Shown one piece after another: positions 33,053-41,941 of a stretch of 64,000 nucleotides of DNA (position 1 is the stretch's first letter; each line of letters begins with the position of its first letter). The notes beneath the pieces were generated by a model that was given only the letters and a program-made list of their open reading frames with translations, was not told where the DNA came from and searched no databases. A program made the position numbers and the translations under genes. The DNA comes from Flavobacterium oncorhynchi. GTDB taxonomy: Bacteria; Bacteroidota; Bacteroidia; Flavobacteriales; Flavobacteriaceae. The stretch spans positions 1 to 64,000 of the forward strand of contig NZ_MUHA01000001.1 of NCBI RefSeq assembly GCF_002217355.1, in the 5' to 3' direction.

Positions 33053-33099
33053 GAAAAAAAAACTCCAATTGCAAACCTATTTTGTTTGCAATCGGAGTT
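33053..33099 (-). terminator. Terminator of GDPD-GH43 unit
   Basis: 16-bp stem with one mismatch (arms 33061-33076 and 33084-33099), loop CTATTTT, and a T-run on the minus strand. Confidence 0.85.
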
Positions 33100-33121
33100 C
33101 CCTTATTTTATTAGATTAGGA

Positions 33122-35050
33122 TTACTTTACTTCGATAAGTTTAGCTTTATCTCCTATTCCATTTTCATTAAAAGCTTCAATAGTAAAATAGTACTTTGTG
33201 CCTTTATCTAAACCTCTAAAGTCATATGTATTTTCACCGTAAACCATAATGCTGTTGTACAATTTATCAGGAGCAATTCCGTAGTAAATATTATATCCAA
33301 CTGCATCCGTTTGTTTTTTCCATGAAATCATTGCATTACGTGAATCCGCTGCTTTTCTATCTACTTTAAAAGAGGAAACAACTTTTGGTTTTACTTGTAA
33401 TCCATTTCCAAATACCCTGAAATCTGAAACTGCAAATAAACCTGATGCATTATGAATATTAACCATCTTGATGTATCTGGCTTTTATTGACTTTGTAAGC
33501 TCAACATAATCATGCGGAACATCTTTTGCATTTTTAGATTTATCTACAACTAATGTCCAATTTTGAGCATCATCAGACATAAAGATTTTATATTGATAAT
33601 AAATATCCATTGCCTTATTGTATTGTGTTGCTTTATGATCTGCATAATTGATCTGCAATGCCTTTATCTCCATTGGTCTTCCCAAATCCATTTGAAGCCA
33701 TTCGCCAGAATCACTTGTTTTGGCTGACCAATAGGTTTGAATATTTTCATCGGTTAGATTCTCAGGGCCGTAACAGAACTTTTCGTATACTTTTTTACCT
33801 CCGTTATCCATTCTGTGTGTTTCCACTTCCATACATTCTTCAGATGAAGAAACGGTTACCGGCTTTTTGTACGAAAGCAGCATCCATCCTGATGAGGCTC
33901 CTTTTGTTTGATCGCGCTGACTTGTTGGAAGCACAATTGGAAAATCTCCATAAGAAGTTATCGAATACATTACATCATCTTTATCAAATCCTGCAGGAAA
34001 CATATCAATACGACGCTCAAAACGATCTTTAATAGATATTTTACATGTTCCTGTGTTCCAATAATTTCCATAATTATCTGCAAATGTATTTCCGTGACCT
34101 GCACCAATTACAAATCCGCCTGGTTTGTATGACATCGGATTGTGTTTTTGGTAAGTAAAAGGTCCTAACGGATTATCGCCAACATGAACTCCGTTTGCAT
34201 AACCTTTAAATTCTGTTGCTGGTGCACCATATTGCATATAGTATTTTCCGTTGTGTTTTGTCATCCAAGCGCCTTCAATAAAATTTCCCCAAGGCGCTGG
34301 TTCCATATCATTGTTCGGTCCAAAACGTTCCCATCCATGATTTGCAGGATCTAAAATTGCAACTTCTTTTACTTGACCATACACTTTTTGAATATCTTCA
34401 ACTTCAGTAGCTTTATACAATTCTGCATAATCAGCTTGATTCCCTTTTGGAAGCCATGTATCGTAATCTACCTCTACACCAACAAGCGGCAATTTTCCGC
34501 TTGAACCATAGTACATATATACTTTTTTATCATCATCTTGAAAAATGGCAGGATCCCATGTTGGCAGCATTGCTTTATCAACATGTCGCAGCCACTGACC
34601 TGATTTTGGATCATCGGTTTTCCAGATTGGGTGATCTTTTTTCCAAGTAGAACCTACATAAAATAAGGTATCGTTTACAACCCAAGCTGCTGGTGCACAT
34701 TGATCGTCATCTGCTGGTTTTCTTTGAAAACTTCCGTAGACAAATTTCCAATCAGACATGTCTTTGCTCCAGAAAAAACCTGCCTGATTTGTGGCAAACA
34801 AATAGTATTCTCCTTTAAAGGTAATAATGACAGGATCTGCACTTGAACGTCGTGATACTGGAATACCATTATGATTTTCGGTTGTATAATTGTATCCAAT
34901 GTTTATAGGATTGCAATAGGTTGTTGCGGGTTTATTTGGATCAAACCATTCTGTTTTACCAGGAATATTAGTGTTTTGTGCCCAACCGATTGAACTAACT
35001 ATTAAAAGCAACGAAAGCACTTTTAAGTGTAGTGTATATCTATTTTTCAT
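33122..35050 (-). CDS. Secreted GH43-like glycosidase with F5/8C and FN3 domains
   Basis: About 642 residues from the ATG at 35050, which gives signal peptide MKNRYTLHLKVLSLLLIVSSIGWAQ; the ATG at 35077 adds a non-signal extension. The GH43-type five-bladed propeller carries its three acids: RRSSADPVI (general base), TWDPAIF (modulator) and NFIEGAWM (general acid). Then follow an F5/8 type C module (about 430-545, YWSAKTSDSGEWLQMDLGRP) and a fibronectin type III domain at the end. The substrate is probably an arabinosyl, xylosyl or galactosyl side chain. It lies 66 bases after the GDPD gene. Why a GH43 accompanies beta-1,2-glucan enzymes is unclear. Confidence 0.88.
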   Translation of the reverse strand: MKNRYTLHLKVLSLLLIVSSIGWAQNTNIPGKTEWFDPNKPATTYCNPINIGYNYTTENHNGIPVSRRSSADPVIITFKGEYYLFATNQAGFFWSKDMSDWKFVYGSFQRKPADDDQCAPAAWVVNDTLFYVGSTWKKDHPIWKTDDPKSGQWLRHVDKAMLPTWDPAIFQDDDKKVYMYYGSSGKLPLVGVEVDYDTWLPKGNQADYAELYKATEVEDIQKVYGQVKEVAILDPANHGWERFGPNNDMEPAPWGNFIEGAWMTKHNGKYYMQYGAPATEFKGYANGVHVGDNPLGPFTYQKHNPMSYKPGGFVIGAGHGNTFADNYGNYWNTGTCKISIKDRFERRIDMFPAGFDKDDVMYSITSYGDFPIVLPTSQRDQTKGASSGWMLLSYKKPVTVSSSEECMEVETHRMDNGGKKVYEKFCYGPENLTDENIQTYWSAKTSDSGEWLQMDLGRPMEIKALQINYADHKATQYNKAMDIYYQYKIFMSDDAQNWTLVVDKSKNAKDVPHDYVELTKSIKARYIKMVNIHNASGLFAVSDFRVFGNGLQVKPKVVSSFKVDRKAADSRNAMISWKKQTDAVGYNIYYGIAPDKLYNSIMVYGENTYDFRGLDKGTKYYFTIEAFNENGIGDKAKLIEVK

Positions 35051-35116
35051 TTTTTGATTTTTAAAGTTTAAAAACAAGAGGATTTGCTTTGTTTTGAATT
35101 AAGCTTTTCTTGAAAA

Positions 35117-35902
35117 CTACTTTTTCACTTTTATTCTTTGTGCCAAAAGCTCTGGCTCATTTGTCGTTATATAATTAAACTTGCTCTCGATAATCCAATC
35201 CATATCAGAAGCTTCGTTAACGGTCCAGGCATTTAGAATAATATTATTTTCTTTTGCTTCTATAATCCATTCTGGATGTTTTTTGAAGACTGAATAATGA
35301 TAATCAATGCCATTAATATTATCCACTTTTACTTCTTTTGGTGATTTATTTCCTTCTAAATATTGTAAAACGGTTTTATGATCAACTGCTCTAATTTGTT
35401 TTAATATTTCATAATCAAAACTAATGTAGCAGGTGATTTTATCAGCTTTCAGCTCTTTGATGGTTTCAACTACTTTCAAAGCAGTCTTTTTTCCTCGTTC
35501 TTTACTTATCTCTGATGGTTTTATTTCACAGACTAAAAGAGTGTGTTTGTTATTTTTAATTCCTTCTGAAATATACTCGTGTAATGTTGGCAGTTTTTCT
35601 CCGTTTGAAAGTTTGAACTTTATCAGATCTGCGTAATTTGTTTCTTCAATAAGTAATTTGTTATAATGTGCATCGTGATTGATTACAAGAGAATCATCGG
35701 CAGTTCTCCAAACATCAAATTCAGAACCTGCATTTTTCAAATCGATAGCATGTCTTAAAGCTGCTATAGAATTCTCTGGAAGATTATTCTTTTTCCATGC
35801 GCCGCGATGTGCTACAATTCCATTATTTTGTACACTGCAAGAATGGAAAGCTATTATTACTGCGAAAAAAAGAAGGGCTCGAAATATTTTACTAGTATTC
35901 AT
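35117..35902 (-). CDS. Glycerophosphodiester phosphodiesterase family lipoprotein
   Basis: A 261-residue exported enzyme with lipoprotein signal MNTSKIFRALLFFAVIIAFHSCS. GDPD catalytic residues are present: HRGAWKKNNLPENS, with His and Arg, EFDVWRTADDSLVINHD, with the metal Glu/Asp and second His, and LVCEIKPS with the third metal Glu. It releases glycerol 3-phosphate from glycerophosphodiesters. In this place, right behind a glucanase operon, its substrate could be phosphoglycerol groups on an imported glucan. It is 94 bases after the GH3 gene, beyond a terminator, and leads into the GH43 gene. Confidence 0.9.
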   Translation of the reverse strand: MNTSKIFRALLFFAVIIAFHSCSVQNNGIVAHRGAWKKNNLPENSIAALRHAIDLKNAGSEFDVWRTADDSLVINHDAHYNKLLIEETNYADLIKFKLSNGEKLPTLHEYISEGIKNNKHTLLVCEIKPSEISKERGKKTALKVVETIKELKADKITCYISFDYEILKQIRAVDHKTVLQYLEGNKSPKEVKVDNINGIDYHYSVFKKHPEWIIEAKENNIILNAWTVNEASDMDWIIESKFNYITTNEPELLAQRIKVKK

Positions 35903-35944
35903 TTTTTTTGAAATTATAATTGAATAAAAATGTCTTTTTAGAAA

Positions 35945-35977
35945 AAAAGCCCTCCGTCAACCAAACGAAGGGCTTTT
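35945..35977 (-). terminator. Terminator after GH3 gene
   Basis: 13-bp stem with one mismatch (35945-35957 and 35965-35977) around CAACCAA. On the minus strand a run of seven T follows. Confidence 0.8.
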
Positions 35978-35995
35978 AACTAACCAATAAACCAA

Positions 35996-38296
35996 CTATT
36001 TAGTTAACTCAAAACTAACTTTCTTATCGGCAGTTGAATTTCCTCCAACGAAAATATCAAACTGTCCAGGTTCTGCTACAAATTGTAAATCAGAATTATA
36101 AAATTTTAAATCTTCAACTGTGATATCAAAAGTCACGGTTTGTTTTTCACCTTTTTTAAGTGTAATTTTTTGGAAACCTTTCAATTCTCTAACCGGTCTT
36201 GTTACCGAACCAACTAAATCTCTAATGTATAATTGAACTGTTTCTTTTCCGTCATAATTTCCAGTATTAGTTACATCAACGGTTACTTTTAATTTTCCAG
36301 AAGCATTCATTTTATCTGATGAAATTTTCAAGTTTGAATAATCAAAAGTGGTATAGCTTAAACCAAAACCAAATGGGAATAATGGTTCGTTTCTTTCGTC
36401 GATATAGTTAGATCTGAATTTTTCAAATTTTCCTTCTGTGTTAGAAAGTGGTCTTCCTGTATTTTTGTGTGCATAGTAAATTGGTAATTGTCCAACGCTT
36501 CTTGGGAAAGTTGAAGTCAATTTTCCTGAAGGATTTACATCTCCAAATAAAACGTCAGCAATTGCATAACCTGCTTCTGAACCAGCGAACCAAACATTTA
36601 AAATAGCTGGTACCGTTTCGTTTTCTTCTTTAATAACTAACGGACGACCGTCGAATAATACTAAAACAACTGGTTTTCCTGTTTTTAATAATGCATTTAA
36701 CAAATCTTTCTGCGCTTGTGGAATTTCTAAATTCGTACGACTGCTAGATTCTCCACTCATTTCTGCAGATTCTCCAAGAGCAGCAACAATTACATCTGAC
36801 TGATTTGCTACTTTTAAAGCTTCTGCCAATAATTCTTCTTTTGAACGAGAATCACGGTGCAATGTTTTTCCAAACATTGTTGCATTAGTTTCAAAAGTTT
36901 CATCGTAATCTAAGTTGCTTCCTTTTGCGTATAATACTTTAGTTGATTTCCCTGCTACTTCTTTGATTCCTGCTAATAATGAGATAGCATTCTCCATTTT
37001 TGTCGCTACGCTCCAAGTTCCCGGCATGTTTTCTTTAGCATCAGCCAATGGCCCGATTAAAGCAATTGTTCCCGATTTTTTAAGTGGCAATACTTGGTTT
37101 TGATTTTTTAATAAAACCAAAGATTGCGCAGAGATTGATCTTGCTTCTTTTCTGCTGCTTGAAGTAAAGATCTCTGTTTTTGCTCTTTTTTCATCACAAT
37201 ATTTATAAGGATCACTAAATAATCCTAAATCGTATTTTGCTTCAAGAATAAGTTTAACAGCATTGTCGATTGTTGCCATTGTAACTTTTTTCTCGTCTAA
37301 AGATTTTTTCAAAGTTGTTAAAAAACCTTCTCCAACCATATCCATTTCAACACCAGCATTTAGAGACTGAGCAGAAACTGCTTGTAAATCTCCCATTCCA
37401 TGCTCGATCATTTCAGGAATTCCTGTAAAATCTGTTACTACGAAACCTTTAAAGCCCCATTGTTTTCTTAAAACATCTGTCATTAACCATTTATTTCCAG
37501 TTGCAGGAATTCCGTCAACTTCGTTGAAAGAAGCCATAACTGAACCTACACCTGCGTCAATAGCAGCTTTGTAAGGAGGGAAATAATCGTTGAACATTCT
37601 GATATGACTCATATCTACAGTATTGTAATCACGACCACCTTCTGGCGCACCATATAAAGCGAAGTGCTTTACGCATGCCATAATTGAATTGTTTTTAGAA
37701 AGATCATGTTGTTGGTATCCATTAACCATTGCTTTTGCAATTTCACTTCCTAAATATGGATCTTCACCTGAACCTTCTGAAACTCTTCCCCAACGCGGAT
37801 CGCGAGAAACATCAACCATTGGCGAGAATGTCCAGTTGATACCGTCTGCACTAGCTTCTTGCGCTGCAATTTGTGCACTTCTTTCGATTAAGCCCATATC
37901 CCAAGTACAAGATAATCCTAACGGAATTGGAAATGTTGTTTCGTAACCGTGAATAACATCCATACCAAAAATCAACGGAATTTTTAATCGGCTTTCTTCA
38001 ACTGCAATTCTTTGTACTTCTTTAATTTTTTGAACAGATTTAATATTGAATAAACCTCCAACTTTACCTTCAGCAATTTTTTTAGCCACATCAGAACTAT
38101 TTGCTTGTCCTGTTGTAATATCTCCAGAAGTTGGTAAATTAAGCTGACCTAATTTTTCGTCTAATGTCATTTTTGACAAAAGCTCAGCTACAAACTCTGA
38201 CTTTGGTTTAATTTTTACTGTATTTTTAGTATTCTTTTTTTGGGCATAACCCAAAACAGCACATCCTAAAAATAGTAAGACTAATTTGTTTTTCAT
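35996..38296 (-). CDS. bglX: GH3 beta-glucosidase
   Basis: A 766-residue exported GH3 enzyme starting at the ATG at 38296 (signal MKNKLVLLFLGCAVLGYAQ); upstream in-frame ATGs lie within the esterase gene. Domains: TIM barrel (to ~370) with the nucleophile Asp in GFVVTDFTGI, an alpha/beta sandwich with LVLLKNQNQVLPL and ALGESAEMSGES, and a C-terminal fibronectin-like domain (FPFGFGLSYTTF). Relatives in Bacteroides cleave beta-1,2-linked sophorose or broad beta-glucosides. It is the last gene of the susC-led operon, 10 bases after the esterase, and likely periplasmic. Confidence 0.93.
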   Translation of the reverse strand: MKNKLVLLFLGCAVLGYAQKKNTKNTVKIKPKSEFVAELLSKMTLDEKLGQLNLPTSGDITTGQANSSDVAKKIAEGKVGGLFNIKSVQKIKEVQRIAVEESRLKIPLIFGMDVIHGYETTFPIPLGLSCTWDMGLIERSAQIAAQEASADGINWTFSPMVDVSRDPRWGRVSEGSGEDPYLGSEIAKAMVNGYQQHDLSKNNSIMACVKHFALYGAPEGGRDYNTVDMSHIRMFNDYFPPYKAAIDAGVGSVMASFNEVDGIPATGNKWLMTDVLRKQWGFKGFVVTDFTGIPEMIEHGMGDLQAVSAQSLNAGVEMDMVGEGFLTTLKKSLDEKKVTMATIDNAVKLILEAKYDLGLFSDPYKYCDEKRAKTEIFTSSSRKEARSISAQSLVLLKNQNQVLPLKKSGTIALIGPLADAKENMPGTWSVATKMENAISLLAGIKEVAGKSTKVLYAKGSNLDYDETFETNATMFGKTLHRDSRSKEELLAEALKVANQSDVIVAALGESAEMSGESSSRTNLEIPQAQKDLLNALLKTGKPVVLVLFDGRPLVIKEENETVPAILNVWFAGSEAGYAIADVLFGDVNPSGKLTSTFPRSVGQLPIYYAHKNTGRPLSNTEGKFEKFRSNYIDERNEPLFPFGFGLSYTTFDYSNLKISSDKMNASGKLKVTVDVTNTGNYDGKETVQLYIRDLVGSVTRPVRELKGFQKITLKKGEKQTVTFDITVEDLKFYNSDLQFVAEPGQFDIFVGGNSTADKKVSFELTK

Positions 38297-38306
38297 TCTA
38301 TTATAT

Positions 38307-39020
38307 TTATTTGTTCGTATTCGTTCTTTTCTGTTTAAACATCCAGTCATAAATTTCAGGATTGTCGTAAACTCTTGTCCAGCTGTCGTGACCTGCATCA
38401 TCAAAAATGGTCAATTGAACATCTTTCGCATTACATTTTTTTAACTCTTTGTAAATCGTAATCGCATAATTTACATTGACCACATTATCTAATAAACCGT
38501 GGTAAATTCTGGTTGGAATATTGGCTATTTCACAGGCTTTTTCTAACTGAATTAAATCTACAAAACCAGCGACAGGTACATTTGCGGCAAATAGATCAGC
38601 ATGTGCAAAAGCCAAATTCCATGAAGCCCAGCCTCCTGAGCTTAAACCAGTAACATATATTCTTTCTGAATCAATTTTGTTTTCTTTCTGAATTTTTAAA
38701 ATCAGCTGATAAATTGATTCTATATCCCAATTTTCGTCTTCTTTACATTGCGGCGCCAAAACATAAGCATCCAGCTGATGGGTTTTTAAATACTTTAAAG
38801 GCCCGTTTATTTTGACTTTTTCAAGGTCTGTACCTTTTTCTCCATCTCCTGAAATAAAAACTATTAATGGCTTTTTCTCTTTTGTATTTATCGGTTTATG
38901 CAAAACATATCCCAATTCATAGTTGGTTATAACAACCGTTTTTATTTTTCCTGTTGTCTCACTTTGTGCAAAACCAACTAGAGAAAAAAGCATTAAGAGT
39001 AAGCCTGCTTTATATTTCAT
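38307..39020 (-). CDS. Secreted serine esterase of the alpha/beta hydrolase fold
   Basis: A 237-residue exported hydrolase (signal MKYKAGLLLMLFSLVGFAQ) of the prolyl oligopeptidase/PHB-depolymerase-like esterase group. The nucleophile is in YVTGLSSGGWASW, the acid in IPTRIYHGLLDNVV, and the base His in FDDAGHDSW. It fits a carbohydrate de-acylase. It sits between the glucanase (6 bases) and GH3 (10 bases) genes, so its substrate is probably an ester substituent on the same glycan. Confidence 0.9.
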   Translation of the reverse strand: MKYKAGLLLMLFSLVGFAQSETTGKIKTVVITNYELGYVLHKPINTKEKKPLIVFISGDGEKGTDLEKVKINGPLKYLKTHQLDAYVLAPQCKEDENWDIESIYQLILKIQKENKIDSERIYVTGLSSGGWASWNLAFAHADLFAANVPVAGFVDLIQLEKACEIANIPTRIYHGLLDNVVNVNYAITIYKELKKCNAKDVQLTIFDDAGHDSWTRVYDNPEIYDWMFKQKRTNTNK

Positions 39021-39026
39021 AAAAAA

Positions 39027-40400
39027 TTAGATTCCGTATTTTCCGGATTTAAATCCAAGTTTTGTTAAACCTTGTTTTACTTCTGGAGCATTCATAAATA
39101 ACTTCCATAATAATCCTGTACGATAATTTTCAAGCATTACTACTTCTGGACCTTGATCTATGGCTAGATATCGTTTTGCCACCCAATTGTTTTCTAAACT
39201 TAGTGCATCATAAAAACCAGCTTCTCCCCAAGTTTCTTTTTTATGATTTTGATAAAGGTTTCTCATTAAAGCAATAGATTCTTTTGGTGTATATACAATT
39301 GAACTTATTGCTGCTGTTGGTGATATAACTCCAACATCATTCGTTGGAAAATGTGCATTATATCCTATTGATCCGTCAGGATTTCTAGAATAAGAAGCTG
39401 TTAATCCCCAATAATCAGCACCATAACTGCCATATTTTTTAGGATTCTCAACACAATATTCATAATCTATTTTAACCTGATTTACATTTAAATCCCAGTA
39501 GTTTGCATATTTATCTGTTAATTGATTCGGATCTAAACCTACATAAGAATAATGCGCCCAAAATAATGGCCCTCCAAACTCTTCAGCTCCATTATGTTTT
39601 AGAATTAAAGGAATATTGTATTTTGTTTTTGAAGTAACAATTCCGCCGCTTCTGGCCCAGCCTTCATGATAAGCTTTTGCATCGATAGTATGTGTTGGCG
39701 ATGCTGCTGCCAAAACGTACGTAATTAAACATTCGTTATATCCCTCAAGCGGAAAATTCATCTGCCAGTCGTAATTAGGCGACCAGTGCCAGTACAGCAC
39801 ATTTTTGTTGTTTGTATACCATTGCCAGTCAACACCTTTCCAAAGTGCGTCATATTTTGCTGCAACAGCTTTCTCTTTTTCTGAACCTGTTTTAAGATAT
39901 TCACGAACTGTAATCATTCCTGCAACCAAAAATGAAGTTTCGACTAAGTCGCCGCCATTATCCTTGGTTCCAAAAGGTTTTACTTTTCCTGTATTTCCGT
40001 CAATCCAGTGTGACCACGCTCCGTGAAAACGATCAGCTTTGCCTAAAAAATCAGCAATTTTGTTCAGTCTTTCTACTCCTTGTGCTTTTGTAATATAGCC
40101 TTGAGACATTCCTGATACAAGTGCCATTAAACCAAAACCAGAACCGCCTGTTGTAACAATATTTGAATCATTCTCTGGATAATTTCCGTCAGGATGATAA
40201 CGTTCTCTTGCTAATCCAGAATTTGGTTCTGCATAATCCCAGAAATACTTAAAGGTTTGTTTTTGAACCATTTCTATAAGCTGTTCATCTGTCAGTGTAA
40301 CACTAGAAGTTTTTTCTTCTGTATTCCCTTTAGATTTAACAGCAGAGGATCCACATCCAAAAAAAGTAAAAGCTAAAAATAAAACTGAAATTCTAATCAT
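39027..40400 (-). CDS. GH144-like endo-beta-1,2-glucanase (COG5368 family)
   Basis: A 457-residue lipoprotein (MIRISVLFLAFTFFGCGSS) of the COG5368 group, often misnamed glucoamylase. The (alpha/alpha)6 barrel shows WDYAEPNSGLARERYHP, TTGGSGFGLMALVSG, GGDLVETSFLVAGM, LYWHWSPNYDWQMNFPLEG, NECLITYVLAAASP and YWGLTASYSRNPDG. These match what I recall of Chitinophaga endo-beta-1,2-glucanase (GH144), which makes sophorose-type oligosaccharides. No second glucanase (GH16, GH30, GH17) is near. It is the first enzyme after susD, separated by a hairpin. Confidence 0.85.
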   Translation of the reverse strand: MIRISVLFLAFTFFGCGSSAVKSKGNTEEKTSSVTLTDEQLIEMVQKQTFKYFWDYAEPNSGLARERYHPDGNYPENDSNIVTTGGSGFGLMALVSGMSQGYITKAQGVERLNKIADFLGKADRFHGAWSHWIDGNTGKVKPFGTKDNGGDLVETSFLVAGMITVREYLKTGSEKEKAVAAKYDALWKGVDWQWYTNNKNVLYWHWSPNYDWQMNFPLEGYNECLITYVLAAASPTHTIDAKAYHEGWARSGGIVTSKTKYNIPLILKHNGAEEFGGPLFWAHYSYVGLDPNQLTDKYANYWDLNVNQVKIDYEYCVENPKKYGSYGADYWGLTASYSRNPDGSIGYNAHFPTNDVGVISPTAAISSIVYTPKESIALMRNLYQNHKKETWGEAGFYDALSLENNWVAKRYLAIDQGPEVVMLENYRTGLLWKLFMNAPEVKQGLTKLGFKSGKYGI

Positions 40401-40427
40401 TATAAAAATTTAAAATATTGAATAAAT

Positions 40428-40461
40428 AATCACTTCCTCTAAACTTTTAGAGGAAGTGATT
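40428..40461 (-). terminator. Intra-operon hairpin between susD and glucanase gene
   Basis: Perfect inverted repeat AATCACTTCCTCTAAA / TTTAGAGGAAGTGATT (arms 40428-40443 and 40446-40461), folding as about 15 bp with a 4-base loop. Only a weak T-rich stretch follows, so it may act as an attenuator or RNA stabiliser. Confidence 0.7.
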
Positions 40462-40473
40462 TTAAGATGTTAA

Positions 40474-41937
40474 TTAATAACCACCTGGATTTTGTTGAGA
40501 AAGTCCATTTGCTTCTCTTAAGAATGAAGTTGGTATAGGCCATAACTCATGTTTTCCAACAATAAAAGTCTTACCATCTGCTGCCATAGCTGCTTCAGCT
40601 TGCCCTGTTCTAACAATATCAAACCATCTGTCGTGCTCAAATGCAAATTCAAATCTTCTTTCTTTATAGATTGCTTTTCTGATATCTGATTGAGAAGTAA
40701 AAGGAGTGTTTCCTAAACCTGCTCTTTTACGAATTTGATTCACTAAAGGAATAGCTTCAGAAGTTTGTCCTAATTCGTTTAATGCTTCGGCTTTCATTAA
40801 TATAACTTCAGCATATCTTAAATATCTAAGATTTGTATCTGTAAATTCTTGATTGTAAAAAGATGATGAATATGCTTTATAATTATATCTTTCATTTGCA
40901 ACAGTTGATGCCACTTCTCTACCGTCATACAAAACTGATCCTTTGAAAATAATTGTAGCAGCTCGTCTAACGTCTCCCGGCTCATAAGCATCTGCTAAAC
41001 CTTTAGTTGGCGTATTGAATCCCCAACCCCAGCCTCCAGCTCCACGAGGCGCTTGAGAAACAGTATAATTTCCAATTCCAAATCCAGGGCTTGAAGTAGA
41101 ACCTACTCCATTGATTTCGAAAATAGATTCTTGACCAAATTCTCCTTCTTTTTTATATTGTAGAGCATAATCAGAAACTAAAGAATAACCTGTTACTTTA
41201 TCACAATTGTCAATTACTTTTTGCCACTTCTTTTGATACAGATTTACTTTTGCCAGTAAAGCGTATGCAGCTCCTTTAGAAGCTCTAACAACATCAGCTC
41301 CTGTGTAAGCTGATTTTAAAGGCAACGCTTCGATAGCGTCATTTAAATCTTGCTCAATAAAAGCATAAACTTCTGCTACTGACTTACGTGTCAATTGCAT
41401 TTTTCTATCTTCTTCAGATATTGGCACTGTAGCTAAATGATCAATAATTGGAACTCCACCATATCCTTTTACTAAAGTAAAATACATAAATGCTCTCATG
41501 AATTTTGTTTCCCCTACTAATCTTGCTTTTAAATCAGGAGATGCTTTATCCAATTTAGGAAACATGGCTAATGCTTGATTACATCTGTTAATTCCCGCAT
41601 AGTTAGCATTCCAAGTAGATTGAAATGATGGCGTTGAAGCGTTATAAGTTAAAGCGTCAACAATATCTTTGTCTCCACCTGCATCTCCTGGATCAGAACC
41701 TTTATCTGCGTCATCAGTGATGATACTTGAAACTGCATTCCATCCAAAAGATGACATTTCCCATCCTAAAAATTGATTATAAATTGCAGTTACAAAACCT
41801 TTAGCTCCTTCATCACTATTAACCAAAGCAGGATCTGCAGGAATAGCTTCTGTTGGATCTACATCCAAAAAGTCATTTGAACATCCGGATAATAGTAATC
41901 CAGAAAGAACAAACATTGATATATATAATCTTTTCAT
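40474..41937 (-). CDS. susD: SusD/RagB family outer-membrane glycan-binding lipoprotein
   Basis: A 487-residue surface lipoprotein. The signal ends MFVLSGLLLSGC and continues SNDFLDVDP, close to the SDDF-type surface-export signal known for Flavobacterium. The TPR-like core includes GFVTAIYNQFLGWEMSSFGWN near the start and the C-terminal family block RNLRYAEVILMKAEALNELG-type (here TNLRYLRYAEVILMKAEAL) with KRRFEFAFEHDRWFDIVRTG-like (YKERRFEFAFEHDRWFD). It caps the SusC channel and captures the glycan. It starts four bases after susC. Confidence 0.96.
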   Translation of the reverse strand: MKRLYISMFVLSGLLLSGCSNDFLDVDPTEAIPADPALVNSDEGAKGFVTAIYNQFLGWEMSSFGWNAVSSIITDDADKGSDPGDAGGDKDIVDALTYNASTPSFQSTWNANYAGINRCNQALAMFPKLDKASPDLKARLVGETKFMRAFMYFTLVKGYGGVPIIDHLATVPISEEDRKMQLTRKSVAEVYAFIEQDLNDAIEALPLKSAYTGADVVRASKGAAYALLAKVNLYQKKWQKVIDNCDKVTGYSLVSDYALQYKKEGEFGQESIFEINGVGSTSSPGFGIGNYTVSQAPRGAGGWGWGFNTPTKGLADAYEPGDVRRAATIIFKGSVLYDGREVASTVANERYNYKAYSSSFYNQEFTDTNLRYLRYAEVILMKAEALNELGQTSEAIPLVNQIRKRAGLGNTPFTSQSDIRKAIYKERRFEFAFEHDRWFDIVRTGQAEAAMAADGKTFIVGKHELWPIPTSFLREANGLSQQNPGGY

Positions 41938-41941
41938 AATA

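Noticed and set aside
38297..38404. N-terminal extension of the GH3 gene
   Set aside because: It lies inside the esterase gene and does not encode a signal peptide; the start at 38296 does.
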